DNA of 64,000 bases, from the NCBI RefSeq assembly GCF_003945595.2, contig NW_024104413.1, positions 522,001 through 586,000 of the forward strand, written 5' to 3'. This DNA is from Pipra filicauda (taxonomy: Eukaryota > Chordata > Aves > Passeriformes > Pipridae). Of the stretch, positions 24,210-37,034 are shown one piece after another. The number at the start of each line of letters is the position of its first letter. Position 1 is the stretch's first letter. Below the pieces are notes generated by a model. It was not told where the DNA came from. It saw only the letters and a list, made by a program, of their open reading frames with translations, and did not search any database. The position numbers and the translations under genes were made by a program.

Positions 24210-27200
24210 ACAAGCTTAAAAAATAACAAGTCTGGCAAGTATTTGCCTTTTGAGCTACAGAAGATGCATGTATTGTTTAGAAGTTTTCACTTCTGCTTCT
24301 GGAGCTTATGCTCTCATGACTGTCAAAGTTTCAACTTGCTGTTGGGAACCTTTCATTAGAAGCAACACAGGAGAAACCACTTTAGGGTTTATTCGTGACT
24401 TAAAAGAATGTGGCTTGTGGCGGTGTGTTGGAGGCTTTGAAGTGGTGACTCATATTGTGCATCATCAGTATCAGGAAAGAGTGCTTTATATAACATTGAT
24501 TTTTGTATCTTGGTTAAAAATTTCAGACAAGTAGACTACATTTAGAAACAGTGAATGTGATGTTTGAAGAAACACCAAGTTGGAAGTTTGAATGATGCAC
24601 ATTACAAGTAACTTGAATAAGCAACTTTGCAACAGGACAAATTGGGATTTCATGTATTTATTCCAGCTTTGACTATTATAACCAATTTGTACTTTCAGGA
24701 TTATTATAATTTTGGAATGGTTTAAGTACAAAATGATGGTCTATGAGATTACTTGTTATGCCAGATTCTGTACTGGATTTATCATGACTGTTACAGTGAC
24801 CACCTTTTCCTTAGCTTTCTGTATAGCAAGAATAGCATAAAACTTGATCAGCTGGAGCTCTTTTGTGAATAACACGCTCTGTAAGACAGAGAAAATAAAT
24901 GTTTTAATTGTGTAGTTGCCTCCACTGAAACTCTGACATAGCCCCTAATATACAGGAGATTTGGATATCATCGGTATACTGCATCAACAGAAGGGCTGTT
25001 CTGTTTTATTCTCCCTTTAGCCTTGTGTATACTTTGTTTTTAATAAACAACACAACTGTGATCAAATAAACCCAAAGCATCCAACCTCAAACAAAAAAAA
25101 CCCCAACCCTGGAAAAAATTTGTGAAGTTGTCTACCACTTCCATGCTGTAAAAAAAAGTACAACACGAGAGTGAATAAAAACTTGTAGAATCCTGAAGCT
25201 GTCTCTTGGATGTGTTCAAGAAGTTCGTAAAGAAACTCTTGCCAGTTCCAAGGAGACGTAGGAGCACAGGGAAGGAATTTAATGGCCTGAAAGGGAATTT
25301 ATGCTCTGTGGTATAATGTCTATACCTGTACTATTCCTGTCTTTCATTTATCTGCAGTTAATATGATGGTTAATAAGGACTCACAGGAACAAGTTCTAAA
25401 ATAAAAATAGATTGCATTATAACTGTAAAAGTCACATACTTGGAGTATTTCCTGTGGTTTGTTTGAGCATTTTTTCTGACTTCCCACCTTTACTCTCACG
25501 AGCATTTAAATTCTGATGCTTGAGAGAAGGTCATGCAAGGTATTATCTCATGCTTTTCTTTGCACTTTTGATCTTGGAAAAGTCAGGTGTGCCAGTTAAA
25601 CCTTCCTCTGCATCTTGTTCTGGTTTTGGCTTCCATGTCACCACTTGAAGCCTTGTGCTACATAAGGATTCAGAGGATTAAAAAATTATTGTTGATACAA
25701 AATGCTTATAATCTTTTTTTTTTAGAGGAAAATTTCTCATTTTCAAGAGAAGTGAATATACAAACCCCCTCATTTTAGAAGATGAGTCTACAGTAGAAAT
25801 AAGGAGGTATACAAAATACCTGAAGTCAAATGGTCTTTTTCAGGATTGATGTTCGCCTGCTGTGTTTATTTTTTGTGTGCAAACTTCAGGGAAGAATGAA
25901 GTAGTTCTTTATTCTTCTCTTTCCTTAGTGGTCTGATTTAGTAGGCTGTGCTCATTAGGTAAGAGAGAAGTTGCAATCTCTTTATAAAATTCTATTTTGT
26001 GTATTGAGACTTGAATTTGGAGTACAAATGCATGCAATTATATTTGAAGAACTGAATCCCCTTTCTTGTGCTTTCCTAATGTACTTTAGAGGAATTATGT
26101 TTTAAATTGCATCCTATTGATTAAAACCTATGCAGTATGTCTCCTGAAAGGCTTTCATATCTACAGGTGAAGGCGAACCTAATCTCCAGTGGAAAACTGA
26201 AATGGAGGGTACAGGACTTGATAAAAGCTGAGCTGAGGTTGTAACCTGCATCTCTTAACCCAGTCTTACTCAGTAGCTGCTCTTCTGTGTTGACTGACAA
26301 TCTCACCTCCTCTGTGGGTTGACTGATGAACGAACTTTCTGTAGCTAAAATCTTGTGTGTTGCTCGATAAGAAAAAACTCTTTGATAAGAAAATCTCCTT
26401 GCCTTGGAATGTCGTGTTCAAATCTCATGGTGAATTCTGTGAGGAACATTAGGCTTTTTTTGGAAGATACACATTGAAATGAATTACAGCAATGTCTCTA
26501 CAATAGTGTTGCACCATATGATCTTTTTCATTACATCTGAGCCTGTTTTTATGGTTACCTTTTTAATGGATGCAGTGTTTTGAATATTGAAAAAGAGGTA
26601 AGTACAAAAAAATTGACCCTCATTTTAGGAAGCAGGCTGGTAAAAGTTCGCAGACTCGATACTTTTGGAAGTCTGGACAAATAGAATTATGATTCCATTG
26701 CAAGTATTCAAAACAATATTATTTTGAATCATTCTGAGACAATATAATATACAGAATGGATTGCAAGTGGTTTTTTCCCCCCCTTGTCTTTCTGAAAACT
26801 GGCAATGGTCATTTTATCAGGAAGTGAGAAGCTTTCTGAATGCTTGCTTCTATATTTGCTTTTGTTTATAAACAACTGTGACAGGGTCTGGAAAGGGAAC
26901 TTTTGGGCCAGTGAATAGGCAAGGGGATGACAAAGGATTGTTAAAATCTAGGTATATTAGGGTATTACATGTCTGCCTTTTTCTTAAAGATCATATTCTT
27001 TAGATGTAAGTGTTCATTGTGCTATGAAATAAAGCCCTCTTAAAGATATTAAAAGCTAGCTATCAAAAAATAGAGGCTTCTTAAGTCACCTCTTCTGAAA
27101 ACCTTTGCTTGATGTGTTGAGGCTTCCACTTTTCTTCATTCCTTTATCAGTTAAAGGTAGTTCTCTAAAGTATTATTTGGGAGCTCATTCTCATGCTGAT

Positions 27201-29386
27201 ATATATTAAATTTTGCATTGTGGCAAAATAACTTGTACTAGTTATTGTTTAAAGGGTTTAAATTTCATAGAAACATCTGTAAGGGAGATGGAATGTTTAA
27301 CAGAAATAACACCCTAAAAGTGAACCTTGAAATGTGGTTTTAGTAAAGTCCAGGTGCCAGGCAGGTTCTCCCTTGCAGGTGCAATGTGACTATGAAAGTT
27401 GCAAAATACTTGTAAATATTGCTGTGCAACACAGCTTCAGAGTAGCTTCTGTTCTGTGCTTTTTAAAAGCACACAGTTCCAGTAAGTTGTCATAAAATCA
27501 TCATAGCCAGCAATAAGCTGGAGATGTTTGTGGAGCAATTTGCTTGTCTCTTGGCTTTCCCAGAGGTGGATATTAACATGCCAGACTTCATCTTTCACAG
27601 TTCAGAATTACGACTGACTAGAACTGCTTGTATTATTTTACATTTCAGGATTGTTCTTTGTGAGAAAAGGTTATTTTTTTTCTTACTTGCTTTAACATAA
27701 CTGAACTCTTTCTATTTAAATCTTTTTGGGGAATGAGGAATATTGCTTATTGTGTCTGAAAAATATTGATTTGCAAGCTTGCTCTGGAGAGCTGTGATAA
27801 ATTGAAAACATCAGTATTATAATGGAAATATTCCTGAAATTCCCTTAATGCTAGAAGATAGTGTGGTAGGTACTTTATAGTGCAAGGTAGTGTTGGTCTT
27901 TTTGAACAGTCCAACTTTTCTAATGATAAAATGATTTTGTCTTCTGTGTTTTTCTGTATGTGGCTCCTGATAGTACATAGCTTCCTGTATTCACCTTTAA
28001 AGGAACTAGTGGTATTCTTATCTGCAAAGCTCTATTTTCTGAAGTTTAGCCTTGAAGGCATTTTAAAAATAAACTTGGCACACTACACCCAGCTATAAGG
28101 AGGAAATTTCACTGTATTAAAAAACCCCCTCTTGTCTTACAGCTTTTTTTCTTTTTACTCTTCTGTTTATTTAACAGTCACTGAAAAGATGCAGTTAAGT
28201 TGCTTGATAGTTGATTGTAGGTGAAATGCTGGAGAGGGCCTGTTCTGCATGAGAACGTGGTGCTGACACACCTGTGTCCTGGGAAGAGGGTGAGTGAACA
28301 AACTCACTACACTAAAATTCTGTTAAGCATTTCAGTTCAAAGTCAACATGTGTCCAGTACCTCCAGGTGTTTTTCTGCATTAGCTCTTGCTTACCATGTT
28401 ACTTGGTCATTCTTTGGATAGTCCCACCATCCATCCTGATTTTTATCCTCAGTTCTCTCTGCTGTGCCATTTCAGACTCTGAGTAGACTTTGCCCCTAAT
28501 CTGTGTCTCTCTTGCAAATGCTTTTCCTTTGGATCAGTGTGGTACAGCCTTCTTATAAAACACTTTAAACAGACTACTGGTCATATTTTTCTCTAAATTC
28601 AGCACTTTCATTGACTGCCCCAAATGTTATTTTCCATTTGGATTCATGTGGTCACTCAGAGTAATACCTGGATTAGTTACTGTGAGTATACTTGGCACTG
28701 TTTTCCACTGCCTCCCTCTTTTCTGTCACAACAGACACATAAGTTATTTCCTTCATTTTCTTTGTTTTCCTGCCGAGCCACTTACCCCACCTAACTCCAA
28801 CATATGTAGGAGGTTTTGTTTAATATTGAAAGGTCAGCTCTCTGCAGTCGGACAGTAATACCCAGCTTGTGTTCTTTGCTTTCCTCTCTGCTGCTCCCTG
28901 ACAAAAACTCCTTGTTGTGTTTTTTTTTTTCTCCTGCAGTGTAAACATAAAAACCTTGGCTATAGCTAACCTGCTTCTGGGATTAATTAGCATGCTAGGC
29001 ATAGCTTGCTCCCCAATTTATATGTGAAAATCCTAAAGCTCTTTCACTCTCCAAATATTCAGAAAGTTCAGATCAATGTACAAGAGCCCTGAGGTGGATG
29101 GTAGGCTGGGAGAGAAAAGGACATCCTGGAGAGGTCAGAGATGAACACAAGTACTGTTGGCCTGGAAAGGGAATTTATTCTGTGTTTTTATAACCAGTTA
29201 TAAAACATCACCCGAGCAACATTCAGGGCAGAGGAAGTGCTGCAGTTGCTGGTAGATCTTTTGAGTAAAAGAGGAGACCTTGCTTGTTCTGCCTATTTCC
29301 TTTCCTTTAAATAAAAACAAAACCCTTGTGAAACCCAGGTGTCTGAGTAGGAACTTCATGAAGTTTTGTGTTTGTGGTGGGGGTTG
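24210..29386. other. Unique noncoding DNA, no gene seen
   Basis: Five kilobases without a supported gene, RNA or interspersed repeat. A segment from 28221 to 28288 is open in one plus frame and ends at a fair donor (GGGTGAGT), but it lacks a good pyrimidine tract upstream. A T-run of about 13 lies near 28920. Two similar strings (GGCCTGAAAGGGAATTTAT at about 25284 and GGCCTGGAAAGGGAATTTAT at about 29160) may be chance. Confidence 0.7.
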
Positions 29387-29401
29387 GTTTGTTTGTTTGT
29401 T
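29387..29401. repeat. (TTTG)n short repeat
   Basis: About three and a half TTTG units inside a G/T-rich patch. On the minus strand this lies within an open frame of 140 codons whose composition (runs of Q, N, T and P) reflects the simple repeat, so that frame is not called as a gene. Confidence 0.8.
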
Positions 29402-29960
29402 CTCTTTCTTTGAAACAGTAAGATTCTGTAGCATCTTGTGTCGTACTGGTAATACTGGTATTAAGATACCACCATTATGGTAGTTCATAGAAGACACACA
29501 CTTTGTCCCAGTAATTTTGTTTAATACTATTTCAAAGGAACCAAACAGATGGCTTTGCAGTATTGCCAATATGTTGATTTGTACCAAAGATGATGATAGA
29601 TGGTGATAGTTAATCATCATGTTTCATGTATAGACAAGAGTTTAGGTTTTGTGATGGATAAATAACACAAATCACAAGTTCCCATCAGGATTTTACTCAT
29701 GAAGTCTAAACCTAAAGGTAGCAAAGCAGAGCAGCTGAGGATGAGCTCTGTGTGTACACTGCAGACCACTGATTCTGAATATCCTTATCCCTGGTTATTC
29801 TATGCAGCACACCTGTATTTAACTGAGAAATATCTTCCAAAGATTTTTTTGGTGGTTTCTGTTTCCTCACTCAGTCACTGCTAACACCAGTCCCTGTAAA
29901 CCTAGTATAGAATTTCTAAATCCAGCAACAAGATGGCTTGGAGGAAGTGAGTCCCCTTTT

Positions 29961-30004
29961 CTAATCTTGAATGAGTTATTATCTAATTTTGAATGAGTTA
30001 TTAT
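29961..30004. repeat. 22-bp tandem duplication, two copies
   Basis: Two adjacent 22-base copies (29961-29982 and 29983-30004) differ at a single position (a C in the first copy and a T in the second, in CTAATCTTGA versus CTAATTTTGA). The near identity shows a fairly recent local duplication, probably by replication slippage. Confidence 0.95.
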
Positions 30005-33000
30005 TTGTGAGAGTTACTGGTTTTGTGGAGTTTAATATTTCAATTATGTTGCTTTGGGATGATGTTTGAATAATCTGTTTGTAACTCTCTAAAGCAACAT
30101 ATAAAAACATATTTATTTTAATTTTATTTAGATATAAATGAAAGAAGATCAAAACTTGTACATTGTAGGTACAACTGAAGTATTACATTGCATGTAGCTG
30201 CCATTAGGGGAAAATGTGCCATTTAAATCTTACTTTGCCGAAGAACCTTGTAATATGAGTTCTGGTTTCTTTTCATTTGGTGTTTAAGACAATTAGAACT
30301 TGTGTTTTCGCTGAACAGGATTGAACACTGCCTGTTGTGACTTCAGTTGTTTCTCAGCATCAGTACAGGCCTGGTTCTTAGGTCAGCTGAAGATAAAAAA
30401 TAGATTCAGTGCAAACCTGTGAAGAATAGTGGAAAAAATTAGTTTGTCAATATCTGCTATATTAGAGGGAAAACTATGGATGCTATTTTTATTTTTACTG
30501 TGGCACTTGAAGGCTGTATTGTTTCCCATGGCACTCTAACAGAAAAAAATTGAGTTGAAGGTGAATGATATTCAGAAGAGTATTCTCCAGGGCTTCAATG
30601 CATGGCAGTCACAGGTTAAATTAGACGATTCTTATCTTAGTGTGAAATCATTCCTGTGTCCCTCTGATAATCTATCAATTCTACTTTTCTTCAAGCTGTC
30701 AGTAAGATTGAATAAGTCATTCCTTTTATATTTTAAATGGTATAAGTAAAATTTAGCTAGTTTTCCTTTACTCAAATACCAATTCAAGAGTATGTATGAA
30801 GTTTTCAATTACAAACTGTCCCTTTGATGCCTAAGTAAAACCAAAGAAGGATATTCAGAACAATGATGGAGCAGCCTCTTAAATGTCACATAATTTTAGA
30901 AAAATAAAAGGTAAGAACAAACAAGAGCAATAAAAGTTGATGGACTTCTGCAGTTTTTGCAAGATGATGCTTGACTTGTTTTAGAGTGACAGGGAAGGTA
31001 ATTACTGCATGCAGGTTCCTTCTGAGCATGTTGCCTGTCACTAGGCATTTGTATTTTGGAAGCTCTGGTTTGAACACCTCACTTCACCCTGTCACTGCAG
31101 CACGGTGCAAGAGCTGTAGCAGCCTCCTGCAGTAATGGGACATGGCTCTGTCAGTGCTTGGAAAGCACCAGGAAGTAAATAGGAAGTCAGGATGTGTATC
31201 TGAAAAGTACTTTATTACATAGTTCTTGTAATTAATGTTGCCAGACCTGTTCTGCTGCACTTGTCAACAGCCCAGCCTTGCAGGGGTCTCCTTCACTCCC
31301 TTCACCACTCTTCCCAGATCTCATGGCACTGAGCTGCTTCCACAGAGTAGCGTTTGTAGATTTTCCAGGCTCCCCGTGTTACGCATTTTTGAATATCAGG
31401 TTCACACTGCACTGCACTCCTGTTTGGCTGGGCTGTGGTATCTGTTCCTCTCCCAGACCTTGTGTGATGCCACCAGTGCATCTGACACAAAGGGCTGCAG
31501 GGCAGGGCAGGGGCAGTCCTACTGTGGCAGCTCCCAGGGGGCCCAGAGACTCCGAGTCTTTCCCAGGTATCACCCCTCGACTGTCATGCAGCCTAACATG
31601 TGACATCGCACATAAAAACAGAAGCAGTTGAAGGTTGTGTGATTTATAATTTTTTTCTTGACTTCAATCTTGCATGACTTGGCAGCCTTTTGGAAGAAGG
31701 CAGAAAAAAGGGAAAATGTAGTTAAATCTATTATAGAGAAGAAAAAATATGATAGATGAACACTGTTTTCGAGTTCTCAAAACATGCGACTGCATATGTT
31801 TAGGAAAAATTTTGCTCAAGACTTATTTTGTAGCTCAGGAATTCATGTTTTGAGATTTTATTTTTTAATGTGTGTTCAAACCTATGTTAGTTGTACTTAT
31901 TGCCAGAAAAATCTTCTTGAGTTTTCTTCTTGGTATTGAAAGAGTTGATACTTTTATTCTCTTCTTGAAAGACTCTGGCATTCTTTCAAGTAATAAAACC
32001 AGACTGGTTTTCTTGTTTATTTATTTTTATCTTTCTGCTTTCTCCAGGATTTAAAACAGCTTCTAGAATTTCCTTGTAGAATTCCACTTTTACCTCCTTG
32101 GACCTCTGCTTATCTCCATTTGAGCTTATAATCCTTTTTCACTCTCTCTCTCATGTAGTTTTGATTGTTTTAATATGATTTTTTATTCTTGTTCCCTTAA
32201 GAGCAAAATAAACCTTGAAAAGACAGGTGAAATCTGTGGGAAGACTCGGGGTATGAACCTAATGAACAACAGCACCTAAAATCTAATTTGTGTTGTCCTT
32301 TTTTCTTCTACCTTTTAGCTCTCTCTGTTTTTTCCTGTGAATTTGCGTTGTGAAGTCCTCAGAGGAGAATCAATTTAGTTTTGCAAAGCAATGAAGCCCT
32401 CCCCATGTTTTCAATCTGATGTAATGTTAAAAGAGACAGTCACAACTTCTTCAGTAAAAAAATAATAAACCATAATACTTTGGTATGGGACAGTTAAGTT
32501 GTGCCTCTCATTTCTTTGGTAAACTTCAAGGAGCACCTGCTTTATGCTTATTGCAAGCTTTGATTTCTTTGATTTAATGTTAAAAGCAGTTCTTGCTTTA
32601 CAGCTGTTCCAGACTGCCTTATTTTGCTGGGCTGGAACTTTGGGGAGTGCTTGGCTTGCTGCCTGGTTTTCAGCAGCTTGTCAGGGACAGATGTTGTGCT
32701 GTCTCCTTCTGAGTATTTTAAAGCTGCTCAAGTGAATTCTTCAGACAGCACTTATAAATCCACATGGAGGCTTTTGAAGGCCAATAATTTAAACTGTAAG
32801 GCTGAAAATTTAAAAGCTTAAATGGCATATTTGACATGCTATTCAGTGACAATGTGCACAAAAAAATCAGAATCAGCATTTGCCAGTCAAAAAATATATT
32901 TAGAAAAAAATAAATACAAATACAAATTCTATTAAACTCTGGTAAATATTCTCGTTTCATATTATTACATAATTAACTCTTCAGTGAGGAGCATGTTGCT

Positions 33001-33180
33001 CTACTTCGTGCTGAGTCTGTGAGATATAACTTTGAATATTCATGTTTTAAACGTGCAAGTGTTTGTCATAGATTCACTATGCCTGGTTCACATAATTCCA
33101 GATTCATGTACATACTTGAAAAGGTAAAATGATTTGCACATCCATAACTACTGGGAGAAATTTGGAATATAAATCAAGTC
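30005..33180. other. Unique noncoding DNA
   Basis: No gene is supported. The stretch 31235-31610 has a higher GC content than its surroundings and is open in two plus frames (122 and 117 codons), but the translations are unlike any family I know and the frames do not show a consistent coding pattern. It could be a decayed repeat. Confidence 0.65.
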
Positions 33181-33194
33181 TGACGGCGACGTCA
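33181..33194. promoter_or_regulatory. Inverted CRE half-sites, TGACG-N4-CGTCA
   Basis: The sequence TGACGGCGACGTCA is an inverted repeat of the five-base CREB/ATF half-site with a four-base spacer, and its right half also contains an ACGTCA string. Three CpG dinucleotides in 14 bases stand out in this CpG-poor DNA. Binding is not shown by the sequence alone, and the spacing differs from the classic palindrome TGACGTCA. Confidence 0.25.
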
Positions 33195-33380
33195 GTAAAA
33201 AAAAACTGTCAGTGTTTCGTGTAATTACAACTTTGAAAATGCAAACCTGGAGTGTATTTGTTTAAAAATTGCTCAGGTCTACTGTTCTATACCGTACTGG
33301 CATAAGGATAATTTCTAACCAGTAGTAAGAATTCTAATTATTACTGGACTAAAGGAAATTTTAAAGAGGACAAAATGTTA

Positions 33381-33393
33381 TTTTTTTTTTTTT
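33381..33393. repeat. T13 homopolymer
   Basis: Thirteen consecutive T bases followed by an AT-rich stretch. Confidence 0.9.
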
Positions 33394-34120
33394 AAATTTT
33401 ATATAAAAACCTTTCTCAGGACACTAAGTTGAACACAAGTGTGCTTGATAATAAATTTTTTCTCAATCTTTTGTATTTTGCTAATCTAGAGAAACTGCTG
33501 TGTGAGAGAAGGGATAAGATGTATAAGGAGGAATTCTCAACAGCTGGTGGCTTAACGAATGGAAAATTTCACTGGAACAATTTAGTACCAAAATTGGCTA
33601 GAAATATGTTCCTGCTCCATCTCTCATCCTTCTATTTTACTTTAATGACATGTACCATCCTGATACATCTGTTTTATTCTGGGGGTGTTTTGTGGTGTGT
33701 CAACCACTAAAACAAGGCTCTTGTCAAGACTGAAAGGACCAAACCGTTTAAGCTGATGGAAGTGCAGAGGCTCCAACAGAACAGAAAATACTTTCATTAG
33801 AAGTTACAGCTTGGTTTTGCTTTTCTTCCCTCAGTATGCTGCTTGAATACATCTTATTTTCTGTAGTTGTCCCTTTCTCTTATATTTTTTTTCCATGATA
33901 AGAGGTATAGGGATTTTGTGTAAATGTGCTGTATGTTCTTCAGTGTCCAGAGAGGCCGTAGGAAAAGAAGACAGAGATCTCAACTATCCTTTATTTAGCT
34001 TTTTGCTTGTGAATAAGCATGAAGAATGATCCTCAAGTTGAACTAAACTGAGTAATAGGAATTTTTATTGTCTGTTGTCCCTTTAAAGGGGATTTAAAGG
34101 TGTTTAGGCTTTTTAAAATG

Positions 34121-34236
34121 CATTTATCCTCACAGCAGTTCTGTTAGTGGGCTTTTATTGCCACTGTTGTCCATGAATAACTGATTTATGAAGCAATACA
34201 ATATTTTTAGTTGCCTAGTAGTGAGTTCTGGCACAG
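34121..34236 (+). repeat. Ancient MIR-like SINE fragment
   Basis: The order of motifs follows the MIR core: CATTTATCCTCACAGCAGTT (MIR has ATTTAATCCTCACAACAACC), TGTTAGTGGGCTTTTATTG (MIR GTGAGGTAGGTACTATTATT), then CTAGTAGTGAGTTCTGGCA near the end (MIR CTAGTAAGTGGCAGAGC). Each match is partial. It is consistent with a very old copy but could be inflated by comparing with a remembered consensus. Confidence 0.4.
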
Positions 34237-34672
34237 TGCATTGGAAGTGCAAGGTTAAACTTACTAAGGGGTGATCTGGAAGTTCAGCAGCAACTTATAC
34301 AGATGCCAGAGGATATAGTAACCTGCAAACAAAATAAGCTGTTAATCACATATTTGCACTGAATTAGCCTCTTTCTGTATGACCATGGTTTATTTCATTT
34401 GTTATTGTTTCATTATACCCAAGATTTAAGTCCATATTCTCAAATACTGAATACTTGATAGCTTAGGAATGAGATGCAGATATTTTTGTAATTGAAATAT
34501 GGTAATAATGGTATTGATGCATGAGGTGAAAGAAATCTTGCTTCCTATATCATAACTATTATTTTCTAATTTCTGTGATAATATGAATAAATTTATCCAG
34601 TTAACATGTTCCTTGTAGATATGCTTAGGGATCTATACATGGAGCTGAGGAGGGAGATGTGGAATGTTTAAT

Positions 34673-34759
34673 CTTTTTGTGTTCATTTGGTTTGTTGGTG
34701 TTTTATGGGCTTTTTTTTGTTTTGGTGGTGTTTTGGGGGTTTTGGTATATTTTTTTTTT
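34673..34759. repeat. T/G-rich low-complexity tract
   Basis: A run of T and G with TTTGG and GGTGTTTT units. The open plus frame of 116 codons that starts here is rich in F, V, G and L only because of this composition and is not called as a gene. Confidence 0.8.
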
Positions 34760-34865
34760 AATGTCTGTGATGTGCTTGGGAGTCACAGGATACAGAGTGG
34801 ATGTTTAGAGGACTTTGGCACTGCTTGTACCCCAGCGCTGGAGGAAGCAGGCTGGGGTACCCGGC

Positions 34866-34877
34866 CTCCTCTGGTGG
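34866..34877 (-). promoter_or_regulatory. CTCF-like motif
   Basis: CTCCTCTGGTGG matches 10 of 12 positions of the reversed CTCF core consensus and continues into CAG. It lies in a locally GC-richer stretch (34820-34890) of otherwise AT-rich DNA. Occupancy cannot be inferred from the sequence alone. Confidence 0.3.
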
Positions 34878-34889
34878 CAGTATGGCAGA

Positions 34890-37034
34890 ATGTGCAAGAG
34901 ATCTACCTTGTTTCACTTCTTAGTATGTTTTTTGTTTGCTTTGTAGAACTCTGTGGCATTTATATAGCTCTTATCTTTCTGTGTACAAACTCAGCTCTGG
35001 GGCTATGCTGTTAGATCTGTGAAGATTTGTCTCTTCTGTGTGTAACCTGTAACCTCTGTAGTACCTCTGCAGTTTGTAGGCAGGCAGTGCTAGGATGATG
35101 ATCTGTTGTTACGGACTACAGGGTGTATCTTCATCTCCTTCAGATTTTTCTTTATCTCTGCCAGATTTTTAAGCACACGAATGAAATTTGAATTGTCTGT
35201 TCTAATTTATACATAACAAAGTTACTAATCTGTTTTGTACATAAGTAGAAAGTTACAAATCTGATTTCATCAGTTTGAGTCATCCTTCACTCATTTCCTG
35301 ATTTCCCTGAAGAAATCCCTTTCCCTTACGTACTCCTTTCTGCCTTCAAACGTGTACAATTGCAAATGATGTTGATGCACAATGAGATGTATTAATGCAG
35401 CGGTACGTTTTCCTTTCCAAATGTAATCCATGTTGAATAATGAAAAGCACAGGCTGATCTCATTTGTGATAGATGTGGTGTTACCAAAAGATCATTTCTT
35501 CTGCTGTCCTTGATGGAAATTAGGCTGTCAAAGATACTTGCTGTCCATGTGTTAGCAGATGGGTTTCCTTGGCGTTAAGTGTCACCAAGTTTTATTATGG
35601 TAATGGCTCAAGGAAGAAATTGTGGAGAATGGGTTGTCATTAGCTAAGCGGAATTTAACAAAGAAAAAGCATCCTGACAAAGTTCATTTAGAGCGATATT
35701 CCATCATCTTATAGTTTGTCATCTTTAGGGTTTCACAGTTCTGTGGAAGAAAACAAGAGATACAAAGGTACATTATAAAAAAGTAGGAACCTCCTCTTGT
35801 TCATGATCTTTAATGTTTATCACAGTGAAACCTGCTTAAAGTTGTTTAATTTGCACAGTAGATAGTTGGTAGTTTTTATTAAAGAATTCTCTTCCAAATC
35901 CACTTCAGTTAAAAGTTCTGGGAATCAGCTGTATGCTAACTGGTTGCAAAATTCGGAATGTAAATGTTGTGGTTTAGCTTGAATATTAGCAATAGTGTGA
36001 TTCATATGAAATTTGAATCTCTCTCAGATTTGTAGTAAAATGTTCATTAATTCTGATCTCAGATGGTGTGTTAAGTTCTTCCAAGTTTTATGTTTAATTT
36101 TTTGTATTAACTTATGAGAACAGTCACAATAAGGGGACTCTTTAAAATACATGCAAAACTCTGAGTTTGAATGTTACAGATGGTTGAGTGTCTGCATTCC
36201 TCCTGTCATGAAGCAAGCATTAACACAGGCTTCAGTACTGAAAATAAGTTCAGAATATCTTCTACTCAACAGATCCTTTGGGATAGTAACTGCATTCAGG
36301 GTAATGGAATAACAGAATGGTTTAGAGTAACCTGTGCTTAACCAAGTATGACTGAATGTGTACATCAGATTTGTCAAATTTGTACATCATCCATCCAAGA
36401 AATGCCTCTGCAAACTTTTTTTTAGCATTTTGAGTGCAGCACCAATGAGTACCTAAACTGGCAACCAGATTAATACATATTTGGAGTACCTTTGCTGCCC
36501 AGAGGAGAAGCACTGATCCAAAAAAAAAAAAGTGATAGGATTGGAAGGAATGAATAATGAAAACTTTACTAAGGAGTATCTTGTGTTCCTCTCCTTTGCT
36601 TTCTATTTAGTAATGCCTAAGTATCTTGTGATGACTTTGTATAGCTTTTTGTTGTTCTTTTGTTTTGTTTTTAAGCTAACCAGGCAACAACTCCTCCAAC
36701 AAAACAAACTGCACACATTGCAAATCACGGGTCACTCCTGTGAGCCTGCTTTTTCTCTCAGTGCCTGCCTGTGCTGTTCATGGTCCTCTGGTCTGTGATA
36801 GGCAGGACATGAAGTGACTTCAAGAATCTGTCACTGACTTTCAGCTAAGGAAGTTATGCACAATTAACATATTAAAGTTTCTGAAAACTCTTGTAAAGGT
36901 GGGGAGACCCTTTTAAAGGTATTCATCCCCTTCTATTTTTCTGGATAGTGATGGGAAGTAATTTTGTAGTCAGGGTCTGAAGAAACAAATCTTACATTGG
37001 TACCTGGAACCTCAGAGAAATCTTGTAATAACTC
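34890..37034. other. Unique noncoding DNA, possibly conserved in part
   Basis: No gene or repeat is recognised. The part from about 35340 to 35760 is repeat-free, with long unbroken AT-rich words and octamer- and homeodomain-like strings (TTAATGCAG, ATTAGCTAA), which is the usual look of conserved noncoding elements. An A12 run lies at 36520-36531. Confidence 0.6.

Noticed and set aside
26417..26428. GTTCAAATCTC resembling a tRNA B box
   Set aside because: No A box or cloverleaf can be formed around it.
25284..29185. Two similar 20-base strings (GGCCTGAAAGGGAATTTAT and GGCCTGGAAAGGGAATTTAT) 3.9 kb apart
   Set aside because: Similarity stops at once on both sides, so a shared repeat is not supported.
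29198..29620. Longest open frame, 140 codons on the minus strand
   Set aside because: No recognisable domain, no splice context, and part of it is translation of a (TTTG)n repeat.
36308..36335. AACAGAATGGTTTAGAG resembling a CR1 tail
   Set aside because: The next expected CR1 segment (GGAAGGGACCT) is absent.
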